The notes under the pieces: model-generated
What the model was told of the DNA's origin: nothing
The model's database searches: none
The model's input: only the letters and a program-made list of their open reading frames with translations
Shown here: positions 39,599-49,753 of the stretch, piece after piece
How positions within the stretch are numbered: the stretch's first letter is position 1
Layout of the letters: every line of letters starts with the position of its first letter
Translations under genes and position numbers: made by a program
Origin: Epithemia pelagica
Taxonomy: Eukaryota; Bacillariophyta; Bacillariophyceae; Surirellales; Surirellaceae
DNA: 64,000 nucleotides
Reading direction: 5' to 3'
Assembly (NCBI GenBank): GCA_946965045.2
Contig: OX337229.1
Coordinates: 930,001-994,000 of the forward strand

Positions 39599-42500
39599 AT
39601 GAGCGGCACCGTCAAGACACTGGCTCCCAAGTCTTTGGCGTCGGCGTCATCCAGCGCCAATGACGAAAAAGAAGAGGAAATGTTTCCCTCTTCGGTCGAA
39701 GAAGCGGGAGCTTTGCTGGGCATGGCCATTACGCAACTCACCATGGCTTCCTCATCATCATCGTCGGCTTCCTCGTCCTTGGCTCCACCGGCAGGCATGC
39801 ACAGCAGTTTTCGAGTGTTGCGACCCGTTTCGAATGCCCAACTCCTGATGCGACTGTACGAACTACGAGCCTTGTTGCGGTCCACTCAATCCGAAGGTCC
39901 TCTTGTGGCAGCACCCTCGATCTTGGCCGTGTTGATCAAATTGATTGGTGTCTCGACCAATTTAGCACCGGCCTATTTGACCGGCAGTGTCAATCCAGCA
40001 GCCGCCGCATCCTCTCTGGGTAGTGCCAGCGCTTTGAATGCTAGTACTCCCAACGATGCTGCCGCAGCGGCCGCACCTCGTCCGGCGACACCACCCATGT
40101 TGTCGCATGCCATTCGACATGTTTGGGTGGATTGTGTCACCTTGTGTCATGTCCGAGGGGCTGGATTGACGGGATCGACGCGGATTCATACCTCGCAATT
40201 CATTCGACAAATGTTGTCGTTGGCCTCGCAAAACCCTCGCACGGCACGAGCGGCCGGCGGTGTCCGCGTGGCCGCCTTGAATGTCGTGGAGGCCTTGCTG
40301 TTGGTGGATGAAACCAAGGAACACGAACAACAAGAAGAAACTCCTCGTCGCATCAACAAGTCCCACCGCTCTACGTCACAACCATTGGTATTGCAAACGG
40401 CTCCGTGGGCCTTGGATATGTTACAAGTGTGTTTAAAGGCCTTGCGTTCGGCTGGGAATGGAGAAGCCACATATCGGCAATCGGCCTTGAAATTAGCCAT
40501 TGCTGTAGCGGTAGCCTCTCGACGAGCGCAAATGATTCGGCTGCAACAGCAACAAGGAGAATCTGTATTGTCCTTGTCAGATCTCTTGGTGCTCAAGGGT
40601 GCCCTGGAAGAAAAGGCCTTGGTGGAAGCGGTCAAAATTCTCAAACAAGCCACACAAGATAAATTGCCCGAAGTTCGTTTGGGTGCGGCTCAATTTGCTG
40701 CCCATTTGGCACCCCTCCTCCTGCCCAAGGAAACGTCGTCGTCGTCTTCGCTGTCGTTGGTGGAAGAAACCTTGACCTTGGCCTGGCGAAATTTGGATGA
40801 TGAATCGGCACAGATTGGACACTTTTGGTCGCAAACCGTGGCACGTATTGTGGTCACCCTCCTCCAGTACCACTCGCAACAACAACAGGGTGCCCGAGGA
40901 GGAGGAGGCGGTGCCAGTGGCGCTACGAGTCCCACCAATCGTGGTACCATCAACACTCAGACCAGTACCGGAAGTGCCGCCACTAGTAGTAGTAGCAAGG
41001 GAGACGAAAGTGGAAGCGATGTGGAAATCACTCGATCCCGACCGACCACAACCTCACGAGTTGGTTCCGCGAGTGCTGCCACTGTTGGCGGTGGAGCAGG
41101 AGGTGGTGGACGCGTCACGCTCTTGTCTCAAGCCACTTCGTTGAAACGAATCTTGCTGTACTTGGTGGATCAATTTGTCAAGGTCGGTGGAGAATTGGTG
41201 GCCACACGCATGGGAGGAAGCTTTTCGACGGGAGGACGGAACGTGCGTGTCGGAATTGGTCTCGTTGTGTCGCAGTTGCTCCAATTGCGAGCCTACATGG
41301 GAGAAGAGGCACATTCCCTGACTCTTGTCGAATTGATTCAAGTTCTCTTGGGAATGGTGGGAGGACCCGACATGGAGAAACAACTCCGTCCACCCGAAGG
41401 GTCGACCACCACCTTGGGTGTGGGGTTTCCCAGTGTGGGGTCTCGGAATTGGTCCAAGGCGGATGCCGGTGTAGCACGGGCCGTGACATGTCGTGTGTTG
41501 CGAGATGGAATTTCCCAAGTATCCTCGGAACCAAGTCAATTGGCCCTTCTTCAAGATTTGGTCAGCTTCCTTCCCACCACCACAACAACGACCACACCGG
41601 GTGGAATCCTGCTCAATGCCCATCAGGTTCAGTGTGTATTGGTGGAACTCTCCCATCTCGTGGTCACACTGGGAGAAGGCATTACGGCCAAACTACCAGA
41701 AATTGTGGCAGCTCTCAAACCATGTCTCGAACACGTGGATTCCGGTGTCCGACATGAGGCTGCCGTCGCTTGCCATGCCGTTTGCGTAGCGCATCCCCAC
41801 ACGGGCCGAGACCTGGTCAAAACGGCCTTGATTGATGTTCAAATGCATCATGCCAAACTCATGACCATGTCCTCTGGGTCCGGTGATTCGGCCGGTGAGG
41901 ATGAACGACAAAAAAGTCCCAAAATGCGCATGTTTCGTCGCAAGACCAAAGAAACGACTCATGATTCGGTCGATGCTTCGCCCAGCCAACGTGCCATTCA
42001 TGGTCTTTCTATCATGGTGGCCATGCTCGTTCGAGAAATGCCCAATGGATCAGGAGGCCTGCCCGAAGAAATATCTCAAACCGTTGCATCTGTGGGAGAA
42101 ATCTTGATTGCCAGTCAATTCAATGAAATCTTGGCCAAGTCCAACCGAATGGCTGTTTGTGCCTGTGTCCGAGGTGGCTTTACCATGATTGCATCACTCA
42201 TGGCAACCGGACCCAAAGTCATCTCCAAGCATGTTCCACGTGTGTTCAGTGCCTGGCAAAAGGCTTGCAATAGTGCCAAGGTTGGTGGGAAACTCTTGGC
42301 TCCGCAACATGACCTGATTTGCATTGATGCCGTGCTCTACTCGGTCGTGGTTTTCCTCAAGTACTGTTCCGAGCTTTTATTGGCGATTCCGGAAGCCTTG
42401 ACACAGATCACAGTTCTCCTGGAGGAGATATTGCCTGTCCTCATGTCAGATGGTAGATTGGGGAGTCTACCATTGTCATCAAATATATCGACTTGGTTGG

Positions 42501-45500
42501 AAAGCGCTCGAGCATCCCTGTTGGAATCCTTTGCATGGCTTCCGGCCGGCTCCTACCCCATGGTGGCCGATTCTGTCTTTGCGTTTGCCTCTGAAAATAT
42601 TCAGGCCGCAGTCTACTCGGAGATTTCTTGCTCTATTCTTCAAGATATTCTCTGTCCTGAAGATTCCTTACTGGATACCTGTTCTCTCGCTAGGGTAAAA
42701 CGCGACGGCCAATCTGGTATGGCAAGAGATCTCGATCAGACAGTACTACTTTTAACTGCAGAATTCTCTCATCATGAGGAACGGGAGGCTGTACTCCATC
42801 TACAAGATAGACTTCCAATTGAATATTTGGACGGCAAAGGGAAAAGATTTCGAAGAAGTTTTATTTTGGCGTCAAAGTGCAATATCAATAAACCTTTCCA
42901 GCCGCCAACACCGCTGCATGAGGTAGGAATGTGGAGAAGACCAGTGGATCCTTCATCGTCGGCGAAAATTCGACTGGTAGATGCAGCAGTCCAGGCATTT
43001 GCGGCAACGTTCGGGCTTAAAGGCGGCCGAGAACAACAGGCTGCAATGAATATGCTGGAAGCGCTTGTTCCACAGTATTTTGCACAAATAACTCGAACCC
43101 TGAATTCGTCCTTGACGGAGCAATCCAAGTCGAAGGATGAAAACACCCCCGTTGCCAATATTACAGCGGTTCTACTGTTGTGTCTACAGTCCCTTCCGCT
43201 TCACGAATCAACAAACGATGTTCCGATCGGTCTTGGTCCACCTTGGATGAACAAAGCGAAGGATATTCTCTTAGCTCTGTTACCCTCGTCATCTAATTCC
43301 GTCCGTCGTGCAGCGGCAGAAGGGTTAGCACTTCTTGCAACTCTTGGGGTAACCGAAGATGCTCACTTCTTGCAGAGTACTGTCCTTCATTCTCTCGACG
43401 AAGTGAGACAAGGGAACAAACCCGATGGAAAACCACGGGCCATTGCCTTGGAGCCTGTTTCTGCAGCAAGAGCGGGATCGCTGCTGACTCTAGCCTGTAT
43501 ACAACGGACCGAATTCAACGTCACGCAGCGACAACTTGAAAGAGCACGGGGCCGTGCGGAACTTTCAAAGAATAGACAAGTCGTCGAAATCAAGGATTCT
43601 CAGCTTCCCATACTGCAAATGATGACAAGAATTCTTCCTTCGATAGGAAATTACGGTTTCACGGATTTTTTTGAAGTCAGAGCATTCGCATTGCAATCTT
43701 TCCAGGTTCTTTTGGCATACTCGTGCCGTTTAGAAAAGTTGAACATGGATGCGGTGGACAGACAACTCCTTAGAAAGGCCGTGGAGATTATTGAGGAAAA
43801 TGTTTGCTCTGCTTGGATTGTCGCATCGAACGATCTTGACAAAGGACATGAGAGCGAGAAAATGGGTTCTGAATGCTGCTTTTTGGCCGTTGTTCTGCGG
43901 TTCATGTCTTTCATTCTTCCTTTTCTGAAGCTTTTGAAATCGGAGGACAACAACGTTGTATGCCGTTTCTGTGTTATGGCAAGAACGATCATAGAAAGAA
44001 ATGGGGAGCACCCCGCTATTGCATTTGAAGCAATGGTGTTTTTTGAGGTAATGGCCAGAGAGGTTCACTGTCTTCCCTCCATGTCAAACCATGTTGTACC
44101 AGCCGAGAACCCGATATATTCCATGATTCCGATTGTTATGGAAGTGTTGACTCCGGTCCGACCGAAGGAGCACGCGTGTACTCCTGTCTTGTTTTCCTAT
44201 GACGTCTTCCGCGCAGCCGTTTTTGTGCTTCATGCAATTACGAATGCTGATATTTCCGTTACTCGGGTGATGAATGCAAGATTTAGTGGTCATCTTGTTG
44301 CTGCGTTTGAATTCGTGGCCGGCTGCAAGTGCTTTATGGGAACTGGGCTCCTCAGGTCAATGGTGGTACCTCGACGCGTCGAGACATCTCTCACACAGAG
44401 TGACGAATCAATTGGTGAAGTAATGAAGTTGGTCCCCAGGCTGATCTTGGATGAGAAACCAAATCCTAAATCCAACTACAAGTTCCACTTGCGTTCTTTA
44501 CTCTTTGCAAAGGCTCTTCTGTCTGGCGTTGGTTCCGTTGAAGAACTAGAGGGAGAAACTGTCTTCGACAAGGAAAATGTGATCAGATCTGCGTTGGCAA
44601 CATCAAAGAGTGACGCAGCCGCAGTGTACAAGATAGTTGGTTCTCCGAGGTGGCAGTCAAAGACATTGGGCGCACAACTTGCCTCTTGCTGCTTGCGCGA
44701 AATCATCTCGTCAGAAAAGGAGTCTGGTGTACCGAAGGTTGAAAGCCGCCATTTCAACTCAAGTCTTGCATCTGCATGGTGTGAAAAACAGTGCCAAGAA
44801 GCGGAGGCGTTGGACGGGGATATCCCCGATTCACTCCTGGCATTTCATCTCCAGGACCTCATCGCTTCGGCCTGTATGACATCCGTTGCGTCGCTTGATC
44901 AGTCAGAGCTTTTCTCCGTCCAAGAATCATCTCTGTACTTCCTCTCGGATATTATTTTGTCGTTCTGTCAGATACCTGATCCTGAAATGCCTGGATCTGA
45001 TGTTCTACATCAATACTCACAACAGATCTATTCCGTTGTAAAACATTGTCTCAATTCAATCGATGAGATACAAACCGACGGAGCATTTCGAGTTTTTCTG
45101 GCCAGCTGCTGGACTGTCTCTATAGTGGTAAAAGAAAAGATGACTACTGAACCGTCCGTTCTAAAACGTCTGATGCGACCTTTGATTCCGCCTGCCGAAC
45201 ATCTCTCATTTCACTCAGTTACAGAGCGAAGGAAGGAGGCAGTTTTCGAGGAATCAGGCAACTACTCCAATATGATCAAGAAAGCCAGAGTTATCTTCAT
45301 CGGCGACTTGCTGTATGGGCAAAGGGCTGTCGACGAACAGTTATTTCGTGGACTTTCAATGGAATTGATCAAAGAACCTGAAGCATTTGCTGTGGAAAGT
45401 GCCTTAGTCGCATTTGAAGGAGCAAGTCTTCTCCATGCATGGAAGCTTTCACTTGTTGGAGATGATGTCCCTGTTGTGACTACAGAGAATGATGACGAGA

Positions 45501-46969
45501 CTGGCTTGTCGGTTGATGAATACCACGCCGACTTGACATCAATGCGTCTTGTTGCCAACTCGTGGCCATTATGTGCCAGGGCTTCACTCTCTGCTTTTAG
45601 CTCCGTAGTTCGTAACGAGTCCATACCGCAGACGAAGAAGGATGAATGTTTCGATTGGATGAAATCTCTCGGGGCTCTTGTCTTACAGGGATCTAGCGAC
45701 AGTATTGAGCATATCAGTAATCACGTGACTCAGCCCAGGGGCACATTCTCCGTCAATAGCGATATTGTCGCAGTGGAGTGTTTGCATTCTCTTTCTTTGT
45801 TGCTCCGAGCCTCTGATATTCTACCTCCGGGATCCATTGATATAATTGAATTCGGTAACATCGCTGCGTTGTTACAAAAGAAGTTGCTCCAGCCACTTGT
45901 TACGACGAAGACATCGATGATAAAGAATGAAGATGTCGTCAAGCAGCTTTGTGAACTCATTCTTGATCTGAGTACGTTCTTAGCTCGTTTTCCTGACATT
46001 GACCATTTAAGGGAACTCTTCTCTCTTGTTCTCTGCCCTTTGAATATTCTTCAAAAGGGCCAGTTGACATCTGAAAGGGACCCTGTTATTGCCGACATTA
46101 TCAATGCATCGCAAAGTGGAACATCTCGCCTTGTCAAAGGTGGATGTATACCAGAGGGGCTGGTATTTTCCTTGATTGATTTCCTTTCGCGACAGATCCT
46201 GCACTCTAAGGATGATTTCGCAGTTCGTCTTCACCCTTCCGCCAAGTCACTACTTCTTGAATGCATGTCACATTCTGCCGTTTCAACGACTGATAAGAAG
46301 CATGTTATGATGCTGATGGCACAAGCGTCACAGTGGGACGTATGGGGAGTTATATACAGAGGAAACGAGGATATCGACGCGACTGAGAGCTTGATCACCT
46401 TGAAGATGTTGCTGGTAAATGCGAGGGAGACCTCTGCGCATACCTCTGCTTTGATGGCCCTGGGCACAGTGGTGAAAACTGCAAGTAACATTGATGTAGT
46501 CGGTCGAATTGTTGCCATGATTGGAGTCGAACTTCTTGGCCTTATGCATCACTACGGAACCTTGGCATCGACGCGGTTTGCTGAACCTCAAACTCGGCAC
46601 CAATGTTTTGCGGATTCGCTTAAAGTTGTCCTTGTCATCTACCAACAGCTTTTGAAAGAAAGCTTCCTCGCTGAATTTTTGTCAACTATATTTGAAACTT
46701 TTATTGCGGTCCTACGATTCAACGGCCTTCCAAACCACCCCTCACCACAAGAAAAGGGAGACGGTACCATGGGTCGCCTTGTTGCCCAGTCTGTTCTTCA
46801 TATTGCAAGAACATCACCGGAGACCTTCAAGGCATCAATGGGATCCCTGAACGACCAAGATCGGGCAATCCTGGAGTTTGCTGTGCGAGGAGAAATGACA
46901 GGATATGCCACGGTACATGGTCAAGCTCCTGCAAAGAAGAAGCTTAACCTCAAGAGCTTCAAGAAATAA
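39599..46969 (+). CDS. Giant HEAT-repeat protein, HEATR5/LAA1-like
   Basis: This is a single uninterrupted exon of 2456 aa with ATG at 39599. After a Ser/Ala-rich N terminus the protein is almost entirely alpha-helical repeats of HEAT/ARM type, for example LPEVRLGAAQFAAHLAPLLL, DSGVRHEAAVACHAVCVAHP, SSNSVRRAAAEGLALLATLG and SAHTSALMALGTVVK. Low-complexity inserts (Gly/Ser/Thr, ~430-500) separate early repeats. The layout (length, N-terminal AP-type segment, block of repeats resembling KPCLEHVDSGVRHEA) fits HEATR5A/B and yeast Laa1, which bind the AP-1 adaptor/aftiphilin in clathrin trafficking. Family choice is by overall look and size; another large HEAT protein is possible. The codon style changes from strongly biased in the first third to neutral later. 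Confidence 0.7.
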   Translation: MSGTVKTLAPKSLASASSSANDEKEEEMFPSSVEEAGALLGMAITQLTMASSSSSSASSSLAPPAGMHSSFRVLRPVSNAQLLMRLYELRALLRSTQSEGPLVAAPSILAVLIKLIGVSTNLAPAYLTGSVNPAAAASSLGSASALNASTPNDAAAAAAPRPATPPMLSHAIRHVWVDCVTLCHVRGAGLTGSTRIHTSQFIRQMLSLASQNPRTARAAGGVRVAALNVVEALLLVDETKEHEQQEETPRRINKSHRSTSQPLVLQTAPWALDMLQVCLKALRSAGNGEATYRQSALKLAIAVAVASRRAQMIRLQQQQGESVLSLSDLLVLKGALEEKALVEAVKILKQATQDKLPEVRLGAAQFAAHLAPLLLPKETSSSSSLSLVEETLTLAWRNLDDESAQIGHFWSQTVARIVVTLLQYHSQQQQGARGGGGGASGATSPTNRGTINTQTSTGSAATSSSSKGDESGSDVEITRSRPTTTSRVGSASAATVGGGAGGGGRVTLLSQATSLKRILLYLVDQFVKVGGELVATRMGGSFSTGGRNVRVGIGLVVSQLLQLRAYMGEEAHSLTLVELIQVLLGMVGGPDMEKQLRPPEGSTTTLGVGFPSVGSRNWSKADAGVARAVTCRVLRDGISQVSSEPSQLALLQDLVSFLPTTTTTTTPGGILLNAHQVQCVLVELSHLVVTLGEGITAKLPEIVAALKPCLEHVDSGVRHEAAVACHAVCVAHPHTGRDLVKTALIDVQMHHAKLMTMSSGSGDSAGEDERQKSPKMRMFRRKTKETTHDSVDASPSQRAIHGLSIMVAMLVREMPNGSGGLPEEISQTVASVGEILIASQFNEILAKSNRMAVCACVRGGFTMIASLMATGPKVISKHVPRVFSAWQKACNSAKVGGKLLAPQHDLICIDAVLYSVVVFLKYCSELLLAIPEALTQITVLLEEILPVLMSDGRLGSLPLSSNISTWLESARASLLESFAWLPAGSYPMVADSVFAFASENIQAAVYSEISCSILQDILCPEDSLLDTCSLARVKRDGQSGMARDLDQTVLLLTAEFSHHEEREAVLHLQDRLPIEYLDGKGKRFRRSFILASKCNINKPFQPPTPLHEVGMWRRPVDPSSSAKIRLVDAAVQAFAATFGLKGGREQQAAMNMLEALVPQYFAQITRTLNSSLTEQSKSKDENTPVANITAVLLLCLQSLPLHESTNDVPIGLGPPWMNKAKDILLALLPSSSNSVRRAAAEGLALLATLGVTEDAHFLQSTVLHSLDEVRQGNKPDGKPRAIALEPVSAARAGSLLTLACIQRTEFNVTQRQLERARGRAELSKNRQVVEIKDSQLPILQMMTRILPSIGNYGFTDFFEVRAFALQSFQVLLAYSCRLEKLNMDAVDRQLLRKAVEIIEENVCSAWIVASNDLDKGHESEKMGSECCFLAVVLRFMSFILPFLKLLKSEDNNVVCRFCVMARTIIERNGEHPAIAFEAMVFFEVMAREVHCLPSMSNHVVPAENPIYSMIPIVMEVLTPVRPKEHACTPVLFSYDVFRAAVFVLHAITNADISVTRVMNARFSGHLVAAFEFVAGCKCFMGTGLLRSMVVPRRVETSLTQSDESIGEVMKLVPRLILDEKPNPKSNYKFHLRSLLFAKALLSGVGSVEELEGETVFDKENVIRSALATSKSDAAAVYKIVGSPRWQSKTLGAQLASCCLREIISSEKESGVPKVESRHFNSSLASAWCEKQCQEAEALDGDIPDSLLAFHLQDLIASACMTSVASLDQSELFSVQESSLYFLSDIILSFCQIPDPEMPGSDVLHQYSQQIYSVVKHCLNSIDEIQTDGAFRVFLASCWTVSIVVKEKMTTEPSVLKRLMRPLIPPAEHLSFHSVTERRKEAVFEESGNYSNMIKKARVIFIGDLLYGQRAVDEQLFRGLSMELIKEPEAFAVESALVAFEGASLLHAWKLSLVGDDVPVVTTENDDETGLSVDEYHADLTSMRLVANSWPLCARASLSAFSSVVRNESIPQTKKDECFDWMKSLGALVLQGSSDSIEHISNHVTQPRGTFSVNSDIVAVECLHSLSLLLRASDILPPGSIDIIEFGNIAALLQKKLLQPLVTTKTSMIKNEDVVKQLCELILDLSTFLARFPDIDHLRELFSLVLCPLNILQKGQLTSERDPVIADIINASQSGTSRLVKGGCIPEGLVFSLIDFLSRQILHSKDDFAVRLHPSAKSLLLECMSHSAVSTTDKKHVMMLMAQASQWDVWGVIYRGNEDIDATESLITLKMLLVNARETSAHTSALMALGTVVKTASNIDVVGRIVAMIGVELLGLMHHYGTLASTRFAEPQTRHQCFADSLKVVLVIYQQLLKESFLAEFLSTIFETFIAVLRFNGLPNHPSPQEKGDGTMGRLVAQSVLHIARTSPETFKASMGSLNDQDRAILEFAVRGEMTGYATVHGQAPAKKKLNLKSFKK

Positions 46970-47023
46970 ACATCTACGTCAACATGACAGTTTCATGGTT
47001 TTAAAGTTGTAACAGTAATGAAT

Positions 47024-49273
47024 CTATAATAGGCCTTGTCGAGCCAAATCCTCATAGGTTGTACGGGAAAGAACATTTCCATGGGAATCTTCGTATTCTT
47101 CTTGCGTGGCGGCATCAAATTGGCTGGTTGCCAAGGTGCTTTGAAGCGTTTTCCACAAGGCTTTGGCATCATCAATTTTGGTAATTCCATGGAAATGCTT
47201 GGTATTGGGAATCCCCAAGCTTTTCATCCCCAAAGCATGTTTCGAGTCGGCGAAATGAAGCTCAAAATTGCGCCTCCCACGATAAGTCTCTCCTCCGCAA
47301 ATCTCGCATTCATAGTAATGATTTAGGCCATGTAGCTTGAATAGCCAGTATGGAATTGGCTTACCGTCCCAGTCCAATGGAACATTCTTGGGATTGTAAA
47401 TTGGAGTGTCGTCGTCATCTTCGTCTTCATCATCTTGTTCATCTTTATCATTGTCGGATCCGGTAGCTTTTTTCTTGCCAGGAAGCAGGCGTTGTCCATG
47501 GTAAAGTTCCTCTTCCATTTCGGTTTCTCGCTCCTGCAGTGTTTGCCCCTGTCGTCGTTCCATACGGCGTAGTGTGGCTTCCAAGGTAGGTTTCACTTGA
47601 TTTAACAGAGCAGTGACAACCGCTTCGCGTTGTGCCAAGTCAACTCGTTTTTCATGCTTGGTACCATGGGTTTGTGTTTCGACATTGGTCCCAGCACCCG
47701 TTTGGACTGTTGTAGTTGATTGGGCCAAAGCTGTCTGTTTGGCCAGGATTTTGCGGGGCCATTCCGATCGGTCCTTGTAGTCTTTGGTGATCATGAGTCG
47801 TTTTGCTCGATCCATGACCGTTCCACCACATTTTAAACCCAAACGTCCCAATTCCACTTTTAACCTATCTCCATCCACTGCTTCTACCAAGGCTTCTGCG
47901 GTTTCATACAAGGACAAGTCAATAGTTTGTATCGAGTCCGTCTTGTTCTCGTTCGGGTCCGCTACATTAGACGATGATGTAGTTCCAAGGACCCATGCCG
48001 CTTCGGCAGGTTTTGCTTCCCAGCCGGGAGCAAAGCCACCAGTTTCACTCCACTCTTTTGTAAAAGTCTTTTGTGCAGGCTCGATTATTTCTTTTGTAAC
48101 ATCCAGTAATGGCACGGTGCGCTCCAGATATCCAACCAGATAGTCTTGTAGCTGCAAGAGAAATCGGGCATAAATCTTTCGATGACGGAGTTTGATCTGC
48201 TCGGACGAGACAAATTGGTCCAATCCCTTTTGCAACAAGAGTTGCAAAAAGTCTGCATAGGTAAGGGGAGCAACCTGTGGCGCCGATTTGGAACCTTGCG
48301 TATCCTGCTGAGCAATTAAAAGTTGATGAATGGTTTCAATCCACTGAGGTTCTTCCAAATCCAAATATTTCCCCAAGAGTTCATTGGGTTGGAACCGAGT
48401 TTCCATCACAGTTGGAGACCACCAGGGACGAGCGACAGATGCCAGATCAAAACCCTGTGAGACCATTCGTGCACGCTTTTGGGCACGTATCAAATAGGAT
48501 TGCCGCATTTTATCGTCTTGCTCGGAATTCATTTCGTCCATGGTTGCTATCGCTATTGTATTGCTGTCATCGAACCGAGCATGATAGGTTTTCAATTCTT
48601 TTACTCGTTCGTCAAAGTACGACAGCCAAGCCTCGGGTGCAACTCGCTTTGCCATTTGGCGACACTTCGACAAGCTAGAGGATTCAGTGATTTCAGTGCT
48701 GTTCTCTGCTGATGAGAGTGCACCAGATGATTCTTGTTTCTGTTGTTGTTGCTCCAGGGTTTGTGATTGTACAATTTCAGATGCCAAACTCGATGCTCGT
48801 TGCAACGACTTTGATAATACACTTGTATACGCGGCTTGCCCCCACTGCCCCGGTGGGGGAAACGACTCCTTGGCCGATGGTGCTTTGGAAAGAGGAGGAT
48901 TACCAGTGCTGGTCGATGATTGGACCATGATCTCGTCCACAACCTCCTGGACTGGTAAAGGTACATGTTCTTCTTCGGCGGCTTCAGCCACACCATCTCC
49001 CTCTGCATTCCCTGATCCACTAGATCGAACGACGGATGATGAAGACGACAATGTTATGAAATGCGATCCCAAATACAGGAGACCCTCCAGTTCGGCATGT
49101 TGACAGCGAGCTTGTTCCAATCTGCGACATGCTTGATCAAGAGAAGTCCGAACTATTGAGACGTCGCCGTTTGAGTCGTTACCCTTGTTCCCAAAGTTTC
49201 CAGAATCATTCGTTACCGGAGGAGGAGGTGGTGGTGGCGGCGGCGGCAGAGGAGGAGGAGGAGGAGGGACCAT
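47024..49273 (-). CDS. SF3A3: Splicing factor 3A subunit 3 (SF3a60)
   Basis: This is a single exon of 749 aa with ATG at 49273. It begins with a polyproline run. Family blocks are visible: a helical N-terminal part with SYLIRAQKRARM, a QLLLQKGLDQFV and KIYARFLLQLQDYLVGYLER region, an SAP-like element (LKVELGRLGLKCGGTVMDRA) and the C-terminal half. That half has PIYNPKNVPLDWDGKPIPYW, then the matrin-type C2H2 zinc finger YECEICGGETYRGRRNFELH and HALGMKSLGIPNTKHFHGIT. SF3a60 is a U2 snRNP subunit that helps position the branch site. The protein is longer than human SF3A3 (501 aa) through acidic and Ser/Glu-rich inserts. It ends 54 bp from the end of the HEATR5-like gene, tail to tail, so the 3' UTRs probably overlap. 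Confidence 0.96.
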   Translation of the reverse strand: MVPPPPPPLPPPPPPPPPPVTNDSGNFGNKGNDSNGDVSIVRTSLDQACRRLEQARCQHAELEGLLYLGSHFITLSSSSSVVRSSGSGNAEGDGVAEAAEEEHVPLPVQEVVDEIMVQSSTSTGNPPLSKAPSAKESFPPPGQWGQAAYTSVLSKSLQRASSLASEIVQSQTLEQQQQKQESSGALSSAENSTEITESSSLSKCRQMAKRVAPEAWLSYFDERVKELKTYHARFDDSNTIAIATMDEMNSEQDDKMRQSYLIRAQKRARMVSQGFDLASVARPWWSPTVMETRFQPNELLGKYLDLEEPQWIETIHQLLIAQQDTQGSKSAPQVAPLTYADFLQLLLQKGLDQFVSSEQIKLRHRKIYARFLLQLQDYLVGYLERTVPLLDVTKEIIEPAQKTFTKEWSETGGFAPGWEAKPAEAAWVLGTTSSSNVADPNENKTDSIQTIDLSLYETAEALVEAVDGDRLKVELGRLGLKCGGTVMDRAKRLMITKDYKDRSEWPRKILAKQTALAQSTTTVQTGAGTNVETQTHGTKHEKRVDLAQREAVVTALLNQVKPTLEATLRRMERRQGQTLQERETEMEEELYHGQRLLPGKKKATGSDNDKDEQDDEDEDDDDTPIYNPKNVPLDWDGKPIPYWLFKLHGLNHYYECEICGGETYRGRRNFELHFADSKHALGMKSLGIPNTKHFHGITKIDDAKALWKTLQSTLATSQFDAATQEEYEDSHGNVLSRTTYEDLARQGLL

Positions 49274-49753
49274 GGTCTTTTCTATATATCACAGTTCCGT
49301 ATTGTGCTTGGTGCAACTGTACGCAGAATAGAGAGCGACGCACCGACCGACAACCCAAGCACTATTCCATGATGACGAAACGCGACCACCTTCGCTATCA
49401 TCGCATAGATTTTAATCGTACTCCGTACTCCGTACTCCTAATTTCTTAAGGAGTAATCCTATCTATTTCACCTTTGTAGAAGGGAAACCCATACTCTAGA
49501 CAAAGCAAGAGGAGGGTAATGCTTAAACTTCGGAGTGTAGGGCCGACCAAAAACCCACGTATTTTTCATGAGTTTAATGGACCATTCACTTCCCAACAAG
49601 GATCCATGTTTGCTCGACGTTGGAGATACTAGCCATGTGGTGTGTCGTTATCTGTCCAAAGACGTTAGTCGTTTATATAAGCTTTCTTCATCCCTGTCGT
49701 CTTTCGCTTCTATTTCGTCGATGGACATTGTTTTCACAAACAATTTTGTGTTT
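49274..49753. other. Intergenic region with a short tandem repeat
   Basis: Upstream of SF3A3. At 49417-49438 GTACTCC is repeated three times (TACTCCG period 7), followed by an AAGGAGTA echo. An ATG-initiated frame at 49568 (69 codons) has weak protein character and overlaps the stop of the next gene on the other strand; not called. Confidence 0.5.
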